Of a stretch of DNA of 64,000 nt, positions 16,435-24,289 are shown piece after piece. The stretch is from NCBI GenBank assembly GCA_036382515.1, contig DASVHQ010000046.1:1-64000 (forward strand), in the 5' to 3' direction. The stretch comes from JADGRF01 sp036382515 (lineage in GTDB: Bacteria; Myxococcota_A; Polyangia; Polyangiales; JAFGIB01). Position numbers and translations under genes: made by a program. The notes below the pieces were generated by a model. It worked only from the letters and a program-made list of their open reading frames with translations. It searched no databases and had not been told where the DNA came from. Position 1 is the stretch's first letter. The number at the start of each line of letters is the position of its first letter.

Positions 16435-17697
16435 ATGGCAACTGCGTCGCGACAGCTGGATACGAAGGGACTCGGCGCGGCGCGGCGGTCACGCTCGCGA
16501 GTGGGCGCGGCATGGCTCTTGCGGTGTGCGCCGCTCGCGCTCATCGCGGCGTGTGCCTCGAGCGCGACGCATTCGCCTGCCGCCCAAGTTGCAGCCGCCG
16601 ACAGCGGCCTGGTGACGCGCGGTCTCGACGCTGGCGCCGGCACGACGAACGTAACGAATGGAGATGCCGTGCCGAGCACGGATGCAGCGACGCGCAGCAG
16701 CTCCGACGCGGCTCTGGCGCTCGACGCAGCCGCCAGCAGCGTGGCCAGCATCGACACCCCGGCCGACCAGTGGACGTGGCTTCCCATCGACGGCGCGCGC
16801 TGCGCCAACGGCACGCCCACGGGGGTCGGCATCAATCGTTCCACCGTGAGCAACGACCTCGTGATCATGCTCGAAGGCGGCGGCGCGTGCTGGGATGCCG
16901 ACACCTGCATCACCACGCCAGCCGCCGTGCACTTGCAAGACACCTACGACGCCACGCTCTTCGCCAGCGACTTCGTCGTGCACACGAGCCCCGTGATGCG
17001 CGACCCGAACAATCCCTTCGCCACCGCAACCACCGTGTTCGTCCCGTATTGCACCGGCGACCTGCACGCTGGCGACGTCACGCGCACCTACAGCGTGGGC
17101 GGCACCACGCGGCAAGTGCAGCACGTCGGCGCACGTAACATCGACGCCGCGCTTGCACGCCTGCGCAGCGGCCTGCCGCTCCCGCACACCGTGTGGGTCC
17201 TGGGAAGCAGCGCCGGTGGCTACGGTGCGACGCTCAACTTCGCCCAGATCGCCGCCGCGTTCCCCGGCGCGCAGTTGCACATGCTGGCTGACTGCGCGCC
17301 ACTGGTCACGCCCGCTGGCGCACGCTTCAGTACCTGGCGGACCGCGTGGCAGATGCGCACTCCGCTGGGTTGCAACAATTGCGATACGAGCTTCGGCTCC
17401 GTCATCGACGCGCTGGCGACCAAGTACCCAAGCTCACGCATCGGCCTACTGGCCTTCGCCCAAGACGCCACGATCGCCAGCTACTTCGGCTTCGACGGTC
17501 CAACCCTGCAGCAGCAGCTCGATGCGCTGCTCGCAGCGTCGTACCAGCACCCGGCCACGCGTTATTTCGTTGCGCCCGGCAGCATGCACACCATGCTCGG
17601 CAGCGTCGCCACACAGAAGGCCGGCGATGGAACAACGCTGCAGGCTTGGCTCACCGCCTGGATGTTAGGCCTACCGAGCTGGCAGAACGCCCGCTAG
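16435..17697 (+). CDS. Pectinacetylesterase-family lipoprotein
   Basis: The 420-residue precursor has a basic N-terminus, a hydrophobic core and lipobox IAACAS, then an Ala/Asp/Ser linker to about residue 100. The catalytic part has LVIMLEGGGACWDADTC, the nucleophile elbow VLGSSAGGYGAT, and a late His in PGSMHTML. These are the Ser, oxyanion glycines and His expected of the plant/bacterial pectinacetylesterase family (alpha/beta hydrolase, Notum-like). It probably acts outside the cell on acylated sugars or lipids. It follows the GST by 2 bases with no clear RBS, so it may depend on coupled translation. Confidence 0.7.
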   Translation: MATASRQLDTKGLGAARRSRSRVGAAWLLRCAPLALIAACASSATHSPAAQVAAADSGLVTRGLDAGAGTTNVTNGDAVPSTDAATRSSSDAALALDAAASSVASIDTPADQWTWLPIDGARCANGTPTGVGINRSTVSNDLVIMLEGGGACWDADTCITTPAAVHLQDTYDATLFASDFVVHTSPVMRDPNNPFATATTVFVPYCTGDLHAGDVTRTYSVGGTTRQVQHVGARNIDAALARLRSGLPLPHTVWVLGSSAGGYGATLNFAQIAAAFPGAQLHMLADCAPLVTPAGARFSTWRTAWQMRTPLGCNNCDTSFGSVIDALATKYPSSRIGLLAFAQDATIASYFGFDGPTLQQQLDALLAASYQHPATRYFVAPGSMHTMLGSVATQKAGDGTTLQAWLTAWMLGLPSWQNAR

Positions 17698-17705
17698 CCG
17701 CCCCA

Positions 17706-17722
17706 AAAATCCACTGGATTTT
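17706..17722 (+). terminator. Weak terminator-like hairpin after the esterase
   Basis: AAAATCC and GGATTTT form a 7-bp stem with a 3-base loop, ending in four T residues, 9 bases after the esterase stop. The stem is AT-rich for this genome, which makes it stand out but also makes it weak. Confidence 0.35.
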
Positions 17723-17757
17723 CGCAGCAAATCACTCTAAGTAGAGGCCGTCACTCT

Positions 17758-17831
17758 GCGCCCGTAGTTCAGCTGGATAGAGCGTCGGACTTCGAATCCG
17801 AAAGTCGGGGGTTCGAATCCCTCCGGGCGCG
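17758..17831 (+). tRNA. tRNA-Arg (anticodon TCG)
   Basis: The 74-base sequence folds as a cloverleaf. The acceptor is GCGCCCG with CGGGCGC, the D arm has GTTCAGCTGGATAGAGC, the anticodon stem TCGGA/TCCGA encloses loop CTTCGAA (anticodon TCG), and the T arm contains GGTTCGAATCC. CCA is not encoded. It reads CGA codons. Relics of mobile DNA follow directly, so it has probably served as an attachment site. Confidence 0.95.
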
Positions 17832-17990
17832 CTGAACTTTCCCAGTGATGTCGATGACTTTGGCGCCCCCCGTCCGCGCCGCTCGCTTCACCGGCAGCGA
17901 TTCTGTAGCCAAACTGTAGCCAATCTCGGCGGCGGGCTTCGTGCTGAACAGCTCGTCGAGCTTGGCGGCGGCCGCACGTTGCATCGAGGA
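17769..17990 (-). pseudogene. Relic of a tyrosine recombinase C-terminus overlapping tRNA-Arg
   Basis: On the minus strand an open frame reads AAAAKLDELFSTKPAAEIGYSLATE, continues through a basic stretch and runs into the tRNA as RRDSNPRLSDSKSDALSS. Integrases that use tRNA genes as attachment sites typically end this way, with a KLDxLF helix after the catalytic domain and a tail overlapping the tRNA. No catalytic R-H-R-Y residues remain. A tandem CTGTAGCCAAA duplication lies within it. I infer a decayed integrative element. The tail inside a tRNA is a common reading-frame artefact, so the case rests on the upstream residues. Confidence 0.35.
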
Positions 17991-18114
17991 CACCACTGGT
18001 CTCGACCGAGCTGCACGATGATGCCGTGCAGGTGCGCGTGATCTTCCGCGGTGAGCATGCTGCGGACGACGCAAGCGGAGTTGGGCGCGGCTCGTACGCT
18101 CTTGCGTGGGCGGC

Positions 18115-18340
18115 GGAGCACTGCGGTCACTACGCATCAAGCGCAAGGGACGACAGCTGCGGGCCGGCGAAGCCGAGCGCTGGACGCGCGATTACTTCCA
18201 TGGCCTGGGGCTCGTGCGCCTGCGCGGGACTGTTCGGTACCCGGAGGCTGCGTAATGCACACACCCGAAACCTCACCGGTAAGCCGTATGCGGGAAATCC
18301 GCACGTACGGTTTGAAAGGGGGGCTTGCCCTTTCACCGAT
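18115..18340 (+). mobile_element. 3' fragment of a group II intron (maturase tail plus domains V and VI)
   Basis: From 18115 to the TAA at 18253-18255 one frame reads LRSLRIKRKGRQLRAGEAER, then WTRDYFHGLGLVRLRGTVRYPEAA. This matches what I recall of C-terminal ends of bacterial group II intron reverse transcriptases/maturases. It is followed at 18281-18314 by a domain V hairpin, then a domain VI-like stem and CACCGAT, a usual intron 3' end, at 18340. Everything 5' (ribozyme domains I-IV, most of the reverse transcriptase) is missing, so the element is dead. The PhzF gene starts 40 bases later. Confidence 0.75.
18281..18314 (+). ncRNA. Group II intron domain V
   Basis: The 34-base segment pairs AAGCCGTA with TACGGTTT, leaves the conserved 2-base CG bulge on the 3' side, and then pairs TGCGG with CCGCA around a GAAA-containing loop. 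The AGC catalytic triad is present at the third to fifth positions. This is the standard shape and almost the consensus of domain V, the metal-binding core of the ribozyme. Confidence 0.8.
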
Positions 18341-18379
18341 GAACAACCGTTCTTCGAACGGATAGGGCAGGATCTACCA

Positions 18380-19237
18380 ATGCTCACGTTGCGCTACGTG
18401 CTCTGCGACGTCTTCACCGAACGCCCGCTCACCGGCAATGCCTTGGCCGTGTTCACCGACGCGCGTCGCCTCAGCACCGCGACCATGCAGGCGCTCGCCC
18501 GTGAGCTCAACCTGTCCGAGAGCGTGTTCGTGTTGCCACCGAGCGCGGGTGGCCACGCGCGCATTCGCATCTTCACGCCCTCGCAAGAGCTACCGTTTGC
18601 CGGACATCCCACCCTGGGCGCCGCGTTCGTGCTGGGCGGGCCGATGCAGAGCGAATACGTGCGCCTGGAAACGGGCGCCGGCATCGTGCCCGTCGCGCTC
18701 GAGCGCGAGGCCGCTCGCATCATCTTCGGCTGGATGTCGCAGCCCGTTCCCAAGGTCAGCCCGTTCGAGCCGCAGGCGGAGCTCTTCTCGGCCCTGGGCG
18801 TGACGGGTTCCGTTCTACCAGTCGAGAGCTACGACCTCGGACCCACCCACCTGTTCGTGCGCTTGCCGTCCCAAGACGAAGTGGCGCGCTTGCAGCCCGA
18901 CCTGCGCGCGCTGCAGCGGCTGTGCACGCAGGCGGTGAACGTGTTCGCGGGCGAGGGTCTGCGCTGGAGGACCCGAGTGTTCGCACCGAGCCACGGCGTC
19001 GCCGAGGATGCGGCCACCGGATCGGCTGCAGGTCCCCTGGCCGTTCACTTGCTGCGGCACGGGCTGATTGGCTCGGGCGATACCATCACGATCGAGCAGG
19101 GCGCAGAGCTGCAGCGGCCGAGCACACTGTACGCGCGCGTGCACGGCAGCCGCGAGCAGATCGAGCGGGTCGAGGTCGGGGGCAGTGCGGTGATCCTCGG
19201 ACGCGGCGAGCTCACGCTGCGCGACCGGATGAGCTGA
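18380..19237 (+). CDS. PhzF family isomerase/epimerase-like protein
   Basis: The 285-residue protein starts MLTLRYVLCDVFTERPLTGNALAVF and has the PhzF landmarks: LNLSESVFVLPP with the catalytic Glu near residue 50, LPFAGHPTLGAAFVLG, and in the second half AEDAATGSAAGPLAVHLL. It folds as two diaminopimelate-epimerase-like halves. Family members isomerise small metabolites (PhzF itself in phenazine synthesis), but no phenazine genes are here, so the substrate is unknown. The ATG at 18380 begins the conserved domain; CAGGA precedes it by about 7 bases. Confidence 0.85.
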   Translation: MLTLRYVLCDVFTERPLTGNALAVFTDARRLSTATMQALARELNLSESVFVLPPSAGGHARIRIFTPSQELPFAGHPTLGAAFVLGGPMQSEYVRLETGAGIVPVALEREAARIIFGWMSQPVPKVSPFEPQAELFSALGVTGSVLPVESYDLGPTHLFVRLPSQDEVARLQPDLRALQRLCTQAVNVFAGEGLRWRTRVFAPSHGVAEDAATGSAAGPLAVHLLRHGLIGSGDTITIEQGAELQRPSTLYARVHGSREQIERVEVGGSAVILGRGELTLRDRMS

Positions 19238-19285
19238 GCGTCGGCATCTGGCCGAGGTCGCGTGCCCGCCGCCGTTGGCGGCGTC

Positions 19286-19408
19286 TCAGCGCGGGCTGTC
19301 GTCGCGTTGGGCGGGCTGCCACTCGCCGAGCTTCTTCACGTCGTGGCGGATCCACGCGTCGGCTGCGCGATAGGCGAGCTCGTCGCCGAACGGCGTGAGC
19401 CGGCGCAC
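19286..19408 (-). CDS. Small ORF or fragment of unknown function (40 aa)
   Basis: On the minus strand, after the stop of the Gly/Arg-rich lipoprotein gene, a frame reads RRLTPFGDELAYRAADAWIR, then HDVKKLGEWQP and ends at 19286. The amino acid mix is protein-like. The only nearby start is a GTG at 19408 with a weak GAGAG upstream; otherwise the frame opens after a TGA a few codons before. It may be a short coupled protein or the tail of a lost gene. Confidence 0.3.
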   Translation of the reverse strand: MRRLTPFGDELAYRAADAWIRHDVKKLGEWQPAQRDDSPR

Positions 19409-19424
19409 GTGATCGATGCCGCTC

Positions 19425-20201
19425 TCACGGCTCGTTCAGACCACGGATCGCCGCCGCGTCCACGTGCGCGGACCAGTCCCAGCCGCTGCACGTCGCGCCC
19501 GGCAGCTCGCGCTGCAGGCGGCGGCCAAAGGCACGCAGGGCCTGGTCGATATCCGGTCCGGTGTAGCTCATGTGCACGCGCGCGACCGTGCGGTGCTCGC
19601 GCACCGAGAAGAGCGCTGCCGAGACTTCGAAGGGATCGCTCGCGCCGTCCGTGCCGCTGCCGGTCTGATTGCGTCCGCCGCGTCCGCCGCCCGCGCCGCG
19701 CCCGCCGCCGCCGCGTCCCATACGCCCGCCGCGCCCAGCACCCGCGCCAGGGTTCGCGCGCTGCGAAGGTGAGCCGCTGACCTCACCGCTGCGCGGCTGT
19801 GGACGGCCGGCGATCGTGACCAGCATGATCGTGTCACCTTGGGCGGCAGGCAAGAGCCGCTCGAGCAAGGCGTCGGTCACACCGTTGTTGTTCACGTAGC
19901 CATCCACGGCGTCGGCCAACTCCGGAGTCGTGCCGAACCATGCGTCGCTGTACGCGACCTCGCAGTCCTGCGCTTCGAACGGCGCCGAGGCTTCGGGTCC
20001 GAGCGCGGCCCAACCCGAGCGGCTCAACAGGCCATCGCGTTTGATGCCGAAGGTCGAGACGCGTCTGCCAGTCCGCGCGAAGCCGGGGTCGTAGCTCAGG
20101 TTGAAGGTCGTCTCGGCGCACCCGGTGACACCGGCGGCGAAGCCGAGTGCGAGCGAGAGCAGCGCGCGAGCGCTTGGCGACCAGCAGCGGGTGAACGGCA
20201 C
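19425..20201 (-). CDS. Lipoprotein with a Gly/Arg-rich (RGG) insert
   Basis: The 258-residue precursor has a signal peptide with lipobox GVTGC at about residue 28. An N-terminal domain (TTFNLSYDPGFARTGR to DTIMLVTIAGRPQP) and a C-terminal domain (DPFEVSAALFSVREHRTVAR to LQRELPGATC) flank about 50 residues of Gly and Arg with repeated GRGG units near residues 148-185. The two flanks look like one fold interrupted by low-complexity sequence. Function unknown. RGG repeats are RNA-binding in cytoplasmic proteins, but here the protein should be outside the inner membrane. The start lies 300 bases from a divergent lipoprotein. Confidence 0.65.
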   Translation of the reverse strand: MPFTRCWSPSARALLSLALGFAAGVTGCAETTFNLSYDPGFARTGRRVSTFGIKRDGLLSRSGWAALGPEASAPFEAQDCEVAYSDAWFGTTPELADAVDGYVNNNGVTDALLERLLPAAQGDTIMLVTIAGRPQPRSGEVSGSPSQRANPGAGAGRGGRMGRGGGGRGAGGGRGGRNQTGSGTDGASDPFEVSAALFSVREHRTVARVHMSYTGPDIDQALRAFGRRLQRELPGATCSGWDWSAHVDAAAIRGLNEP

Positions 20202-20501
20202 GCGCTGAAGCTAGCACGGCCTCGTGCGTCGCCCCGGGGCGTCGTGGCGGCCGTCCGCTGGCGTCTGCGCCGGTGTGGTTGAGTGTGCGGTTCCGCTCGC
20301 AGTGCCAGCGTGCGGCGTTCCGCCCTTCGCCGCGTTCGTCGCGCGGCACCGCGTCTTGAGCATGGGAGGTGGCGCGAGTTTTCAGCTCGCTGCGGCGCGC
20401 TGCCGCAGCCACTGGTGCAGCGCCATGGGAAGATCGCGAAACATTCTCGGTCGCCAGCTGTTCGAACTTCCACGCCTCAGTTCCATGCAATAGGAGAACA
20501 C
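20202..20501. other. Divergent intergenic region
   Basis: These 300 bases separate two divergently transcribed lipoprotein genes and must hold both promoters. I see no convincing -35/-10 pair, repeat or small gene. An open frame to the left of 20502 has no coding character. Only the TAGGAG ribosome site just before 20502 is clear. Confidence 0.4.
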
Positions 20502-21491
20502 ATGTCCTACGTTCGCATCTCGGTCACCGCGTTTTGCGTCGCACTCGCGGGTTGTCCTTCGAACAACTCTTCGTCCTCGCCGGTCTCTGTCGGCGCCGCG
20601 CCCGCAGCCGATACGGCAGCGGCGATGAGCAAGACCTCGGCATCCGAAGTGGCGCTGTCGTCGGTGTCGGGTTCGGTCGCAGACACCGATGGCGTCAACA
20701 CCGAGCTCGCTTCGAACGACGCGGGCTCACGCTGGCATGATCTCGCGGACCTGCTCGGCCTCGCGCCTTCGCGCGCGCTGGCAGCGCCCACGGCCTGCCC
20801 TGTTCTGAGCAACACGACGCTCGCCGACTGCAGCGCCGGCAAGCTCACGCTCAAGCTCGACGGCTGCCAGTACGAGCGCCTGAACAAGAGCTTCGCCAAG
20901 CCCGTGTGGATGGGCAGCAAGCTCTTGGACTTCGGTGCCAGCTGCCCGAAGCGGCTGGCGCTGGTCACCGATCTGACGCGCACGGTGGGCGATGGCACCG
21001 AACGCACCGCGGCGGACGGCGTGGTGTTGAAGATCGACACCTCCACCGCGAGTGGTTACGACTCGACGATCGCGCCGTCGCCGTCAGGTGGAACCCATGT
21101 CACGAAGTCCGCGAGCGGCCGTTCCATCGAGATCCTCGGCATCCACTACGTGGCAGAGAAGAGCGCGACCGACAGCACCAAGCTCTGGGACCACACCGTG
21201 TCGACCGCGAGCCCGGTCGACGTGAAGATCGAGAGCGACGGGACGCGCCTGGTCTCCGGCACCGTCACCGTGCAGCACAACCTGGCGAAGTTCACGGCGA
21301 AGGCGGAGCTCGCCGACGTCGCGTTCGATGCGCTCAAGTGCGGTTGCTTGCCGATCAGCGGCAGCGTGACCACGACGCTCACCGGCAGCCGCACCGGCAC
21401 CGAAACGCTCGACATCACGGCTTGCGGCCAGGGCACCTACACCGACGACAAGGGCGTGAAGTCCACGATCGTGCTGACGCACTGTCTGTAG
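20502..21491 (+). CDS. Lipoprotein of unknown function
   Basis: The 329-residue precursor has a signal peptide with lipobox ALAGC at residue 17, a Ser/Ala/Asp-rich linker to about residue 85, and then a beta-rich domain with paired cysteines (ACPVLSNTTLADC, LKLDGCQYERL, KCGCLPISGSV) ending in KSTIVLTHCL. The domain contains IEILGIHYVAEKSATDSTKLWDHTV and looks like a lipid- or polymer-binding sandwich, but I do not recognise the family. TAGGAG stands 5 bases before the ATG. A strong hairpin follows, so it is probably monocistronic. Confidence 0.65.
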   Translation: MSYVRISVTAFCVALAGCPSNNSSSSPVSVGAAPAADTAAAMSKTSASEVALSSVSGSVADTDGVNTELASNDAGSRWHDLADLLGLAPSRALAAPTACPVLSNTTLADCSAGKLTLKLDGCQYERLNKSFAKPVWMGSKLLDFGASCPKRLALVTDLTRTVGDGTERTAADGVVLKIDTSTASGYDSTIAPSPSGGTHVTKSASGRSIEILGIHYVAEKSATDSTKLWDHTVSTASPVDVKIESDGTRLVSGTVTVQHNLAKFTAKAELADVAFDALKCGCLPISGSVTTTLTGSRTGTETLDITACGQGTYTDDKGVKSTIVLTHCL

Positions 21492-21525
21492 AGGTCGCGC
21501 CGCTTCACTGCAGCGACTCACCAAA

Positions 21526-21566
21526 AGCAACCAGCCCTCACCACGTTCGTGGGAGGGCTGGTTGCT
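21526..21566. terminator. Strong bidirectional terminator
   Basis: About 19 paired bases (AGCAACCAGCCCTC with its complement, plus CCACG/CGTGG, one bulged base) close on a 2-base loop between the convergent lipoprotein and pnp genes. On the minus strand the stem is followed by TTTTGG, giving pnp a rho-independent terminator. Confidence 0.85.
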
Positions 21567-21587
21567 GCACTCTAGTGTTGTAGGTGT

Positions 21588-23789
21588 CTAGCGACGCGGG
21601 CCGCCGCGTCCACCGCCGCGGTCGTCGCGGCGCGGGCCACGTCCACCACCACCGCGGTCGTCGCGGCGCGGGCCACGGTCACCGCTCGGCTCGCGCTCCA
21701 CGTAACCTTCCGGCTTGGGCAGAAGCGCCTTGCGCGAGAAGCGCACGCGGCCTTCGCGGTCGACCTCGATGATCTTCACTTCGACCTCGGAGCCCATCTG
21801 CATGACGTCCTCGACGTTCTCCACGCGGGCGTAGTCGATCTCGGAGACGTGCAAGAGGCCGTCTTTGCCCGGTGCGAACTCGAGGAACGCGCCGTAAGGC
21901 TCGATGCGCACGACCTTCGCCTTGTAGACCTCGCCGACTTCCGGCGTCATGGTCAGCGTCTTGATGATCTCGATGGCCTTGAGGACGCTCTCGCTGTCGG
22001 GCGAGGCGATCGACACGGTGCCGTCGTCCTCGATGTCGATGGAGCAGCCGGTCTGATCGACGATCGCCTTGATCATCTTGCCGCCTGGTCCGATGACCGT
22101 GCGGATCTGATCGGGCTTGACCTTGATCTGCGTGATGCGCGGCGCGTGCTGCGAGAGCTCCGGGCGCGCGGTGGCAAGCGTCTCGTTCATCTTCCCGAGC
22201 ACGTGCAAGCGACCGGCCTTGGCTTGCGTCAGCGCCTTCTCGACGACCTCACGCGTGAGGCCCGAGATCTTGATGTCCATCTGGATGGCGGTGATGCCCT
22301 TCTCGGTGCCGCAGACTTTGAAGTCCATGTCGCCGAGATGATCTTCGTCGCCCAGGATGTCGGTGAGCACCGCGTATTTGTCGGTGAGCATGATGAGGCC
22401 CATCGCGACGCCGGCCACGGGCGCCTTGATCGGAATGCCGGCGTCCATCATCGCGAGCGCACCGCCGCAGACGGTGGCCATCGACGATGAGCCGTTGCTC
22501 TCGGTGATCTCCGAGACCAGGCGAATCGTGTACGGGAACTCTTCCTTGCTGGGCAGCATGCGCGCGAGCGCACGTTCCGCGAGGTGACCGTGACCGATCT
22601 CGCGACGGCCGGGGCCGCGCATCGGCTTCACTTCACCGACCGAGAAGGGCGGGAAGTTGTAGTGCAGCAAGAAGCGCTTCCAGTTCTCTTCGACGAGGCC
22701 GTCGATGCGCTGCTCGTCGCGCGAGGTGCCCAGCGTGGCCACGCAGATGGCCTGCGTCTCACCGCGGGTGAAGAGCGTGGACCCGTGCGTACGCGGCAGA
22801 AAGCCCACTTCGATGTTGATCGGACGCACCGTGGTGAGGTCGCGGCCGTCGACACGCTGGCCTTCGTACACGACCTGCTCGCGCATCACGTTGTAGCGAT
22901 GCTCTTCGTACTCTTCCTTGATGAAGCTTTCCTGGCCGACGAACTCGGTGGCGAGCGCGGTGACAGTCTGCTTCTTCACTTCCTTGAACTTCAGGTAGCG
23001 CGCGCCCTTGTCGCGGATGCTGCACGCTTCCTTGATGCCCTGCTGCGAGACCGCCTTGACGCGATCCACGAGGCCAGCTGGCGCTTCGACCTTCTTGAAC
23101 GGCCACTTGGCCACGCCCACGGCTTCGCGCATGCGGTCTTGCAGGTCGATCACGCTCTGCACGGCGTCCTTGCCGAAGAAGATCGCGTCGGCGAAGTCTT
23201 GCTCGCTGATCTCGCCACACTCGCCTTCCACCATCACGATGGCGGTACGGCTGGCCGAAACGACGATGTTGATGTCGCCCTTTTCGGTCTCCTCGTAGGT
23301 GGGGTTGGCGATGAACTTCCCGTCCACGCGGCCCACGCGCAGGCTGGCGATCGGGCCGGCCCACGGAATCGGCGAGATGTGCAGCGCGCACGAGGCGCCG
23401 ATCATGCCGAGCACGTCGGAGGGGTTGTTCTTGTCGACCGAGAGCACGGTCGCGACGACCTGGATCTCGTTGCGGTAACCCTCCGGGAAGAGCGGGCGGC
23501 AGGGGCGGTCGATCAGGCGCGAGACGAGGATCTCGTCGTCGCGCAGCCGGCCTTCACGCTTGAAGAAGCCACCGGGAATGCGGCCTGCGGCGTAGGTCTT
23601 CTCGACGTAGTCGACGCTCAGCGGCAGGAAGTCGATGCCGGGGCGCGCTTCCATGGTGCCGCACGCGGTGACGAGCACCACGGTCTCGCCGCAAGTGACG
23701 AGCACGGAGCCCTGCGCTTGCTTCGCGATACGACCGGTCTCGATCGTAACGGTCTTGTCGCCAATCTTAACACTCTCTCTAATGATCAC
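21588..23789 (-). CDS. pnp: Polyribonucleotide nucleotidyltransferase (PNPase)
   Basis: The 733-residue enzyme degrades RNA phosphorolytically from the 3' end and is the core of bacterial RNA turnover complexes. Two RNase PH domains are evident (residues about 10-145 and 310-520), with FxxLxVDY-type motifs, GGFFKREGR and the second-core SSMATVCGG and DHLGDMDFK. A KH domain has VIGPGGKMIKAI and an S1 domain has GAYGFLEF-like EPYGAFLEFAPGKDGLLHVSEI. After S1 comes an unusual tail of about 30 residues with repeated RGPRRDDRGGG. The start is GTG with AGGAGG 7 bases upstream. It lies downstream of rpsO, as in E. coli, but with a 500-base spacer. Confidence 0.95.
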   Translation of the reverse strand: MIIRESVKIGDKTVTIETGRIAKQAQGSVLVTCGETVVLVTACGTMEARPGIDFLPLSVDYVEKTYAAGRIPGGFFKREGRLRDDEILVSRLIDRPCRPLFPEGYRNEIQVVATVLSVDKNNPSDVLGMIGASCALHISPIPWAGPIASLRVGRVDGKFIANPTYEETEKGDINIVVSASRTAIVMVEGECGEISEQDFADAIFFGKDAVQSVIDLQDRMREAVGVAKWPFKKVEAPAGLVDRVKAVSQQGIKEACSIRDKGARYLKFKEVKKQTVTALATEFVGQESFIKEEYEEHRYNVMREQVVYEGQRVDGRDLTTVRPINIEVGFLPRTHGSTLFTRGETQAICVATLGTSRDEQRIDGLVEENWKRFLLHYNFPPFSVGEVKPMRGPGRREIGHGHLAERALARMLPSKEEFPYTIRLVSEITESNGSSSMATVCGGALAMMDAGIPIKAPVAGVAMGLIMLTDKYAVLTDILGDEDHLGDMDFKVCGTEKGITAIQMDIKISGLTREVVEKALTQAKAGRLHVLGKMNETLATARPELSQHAPRITQIKVKPDQIRTVIGPGGKMIKAIVDQTGCSIDIEDDGTVSIASPDSESVLKAIEIIKTLTMTPEVGEVYKAKVVRIEPYGAFLEFAPGKDGLLHVSEIDYARVENVEDVMQMGSEVEVKIIEVDREGRVRFSRKALLPKPEGYVEREPSGDRGPRRDDRGGGGRGPRRDDRGGGRGGPRR

Positions 23790-23858
23790 GTTCGTGCCTC
23801 CTGCAGGGAGCCGCGCCTTCGCTTCGATCCGCGGCTTACGTCCTCGGACCGTCGGTCA

Positions 23859-23874
23859 CCGTACATGAGTACGG
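23859..23874 (-). promoter_or_regulatory. Hairpin in the putative pnp leader
   Basis: CCGTAC (23859-23864) and GTACGG (23869-23874) form a perfect 6-bp stem with a 4-base loop, about 70 bases before the pnp GTG. It could be part of a leader structure recognised by RNase III or PNPase itself. Confidence 0.35.
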
Positions 23875-24108
23875 CTCCCGGTAGTCCTGCGGGCGCGCTC
23901 GCGGCTCGAAGCAAAATCACGGCTCGGGTCTCCAGCGTGACCTGATGCGGCGTGACCTAACGGGTGGGGACGAGGGCAGACTGCGGTGATGCAGCTGTCA
24001 GCTTCCTGGACACCTGGTCGGGCACTCGGCTCAGGCGAACCTCGTGGGTTCTTGGCGCTGGCTTGTGCCGGCGGAGAGGTGGACTCGGTCCTCGGTTCCA
24101 GGGCTGTA

Positions 24109-24157
24109 GTTACACACCCTCCGCGAAGAGCCGCAGGCTGCTTCGCGGGTATGTCAC
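24109..24157 (-). repeat. Dispersed palindromic repeat, copy 1 (rpsO-pnp spacer)
   Basis: Read on the minus strand this 49-base imperfect palindrome contains ACATACCCGCGAAGCAGCC and GGCTCTTCGCGGAGGG. It matches two copies between tldD and tldE (43178-43203 and 43210-43250). The stem CGCGAAG/CTTCGCG here corresponds to CGCAGAG/CTCTGCG there, so both sides have changed together. Confidence 0.7.
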
Positions 24158-24256
24158 TAAAGCCTTCGAATCGAAGATCGAAGAGCCAACCGCTCCGATC
24201 GACAGCATGTCAAAGAACAACCGCCGAAGGACCATTCCTGCGGCGGTACAACGCAA

Positions 24257-24284
24257 ACGGGGCGCCCGTTTTGGAGCGCCCCGT
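24257..24284 (-). terminator. rpsO terminator-like hairpin
   Basis: ACGGGGCGC (24257-24265) and GCGCCCCGT (24276-24284) form a 9-bp GC-rich stem just after the rpsO stop, with only a short T-run (TTTGCG) on the minus strand. It may be a leaky terminator or a 3' processing and stability structure between rpsO and pnp. Confidence 0.6.
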
Positions 24285-24289
24285 GAACC

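Larger units (their letters stand above)
23790..24256. other. Long rpsO-pnp intergenic region (likely pnp leader)
   Basis: No protein gene is convincing in these bases. On the pnp strand they hold the dispersed hairpin repeat (24109-24157), a perfect small hairpin (23859-23874) and GC-rich inverted stretches close to the pnp ribosome site (CCGCGGATCG... with GGCGCGGCTCC). In enterobacteria the pnp leader is cut by RNase III and controls pnp expression; a similar leader function is plausible here, by inference only. Confidence 0.4.

Noticed and set aside
18010..18114. Minus-strand peptide MLTAEDHAHLHGIIVQL as an IS66-type transposase fragment
   Set aside because: The resemblance is too short and generic to support a call.
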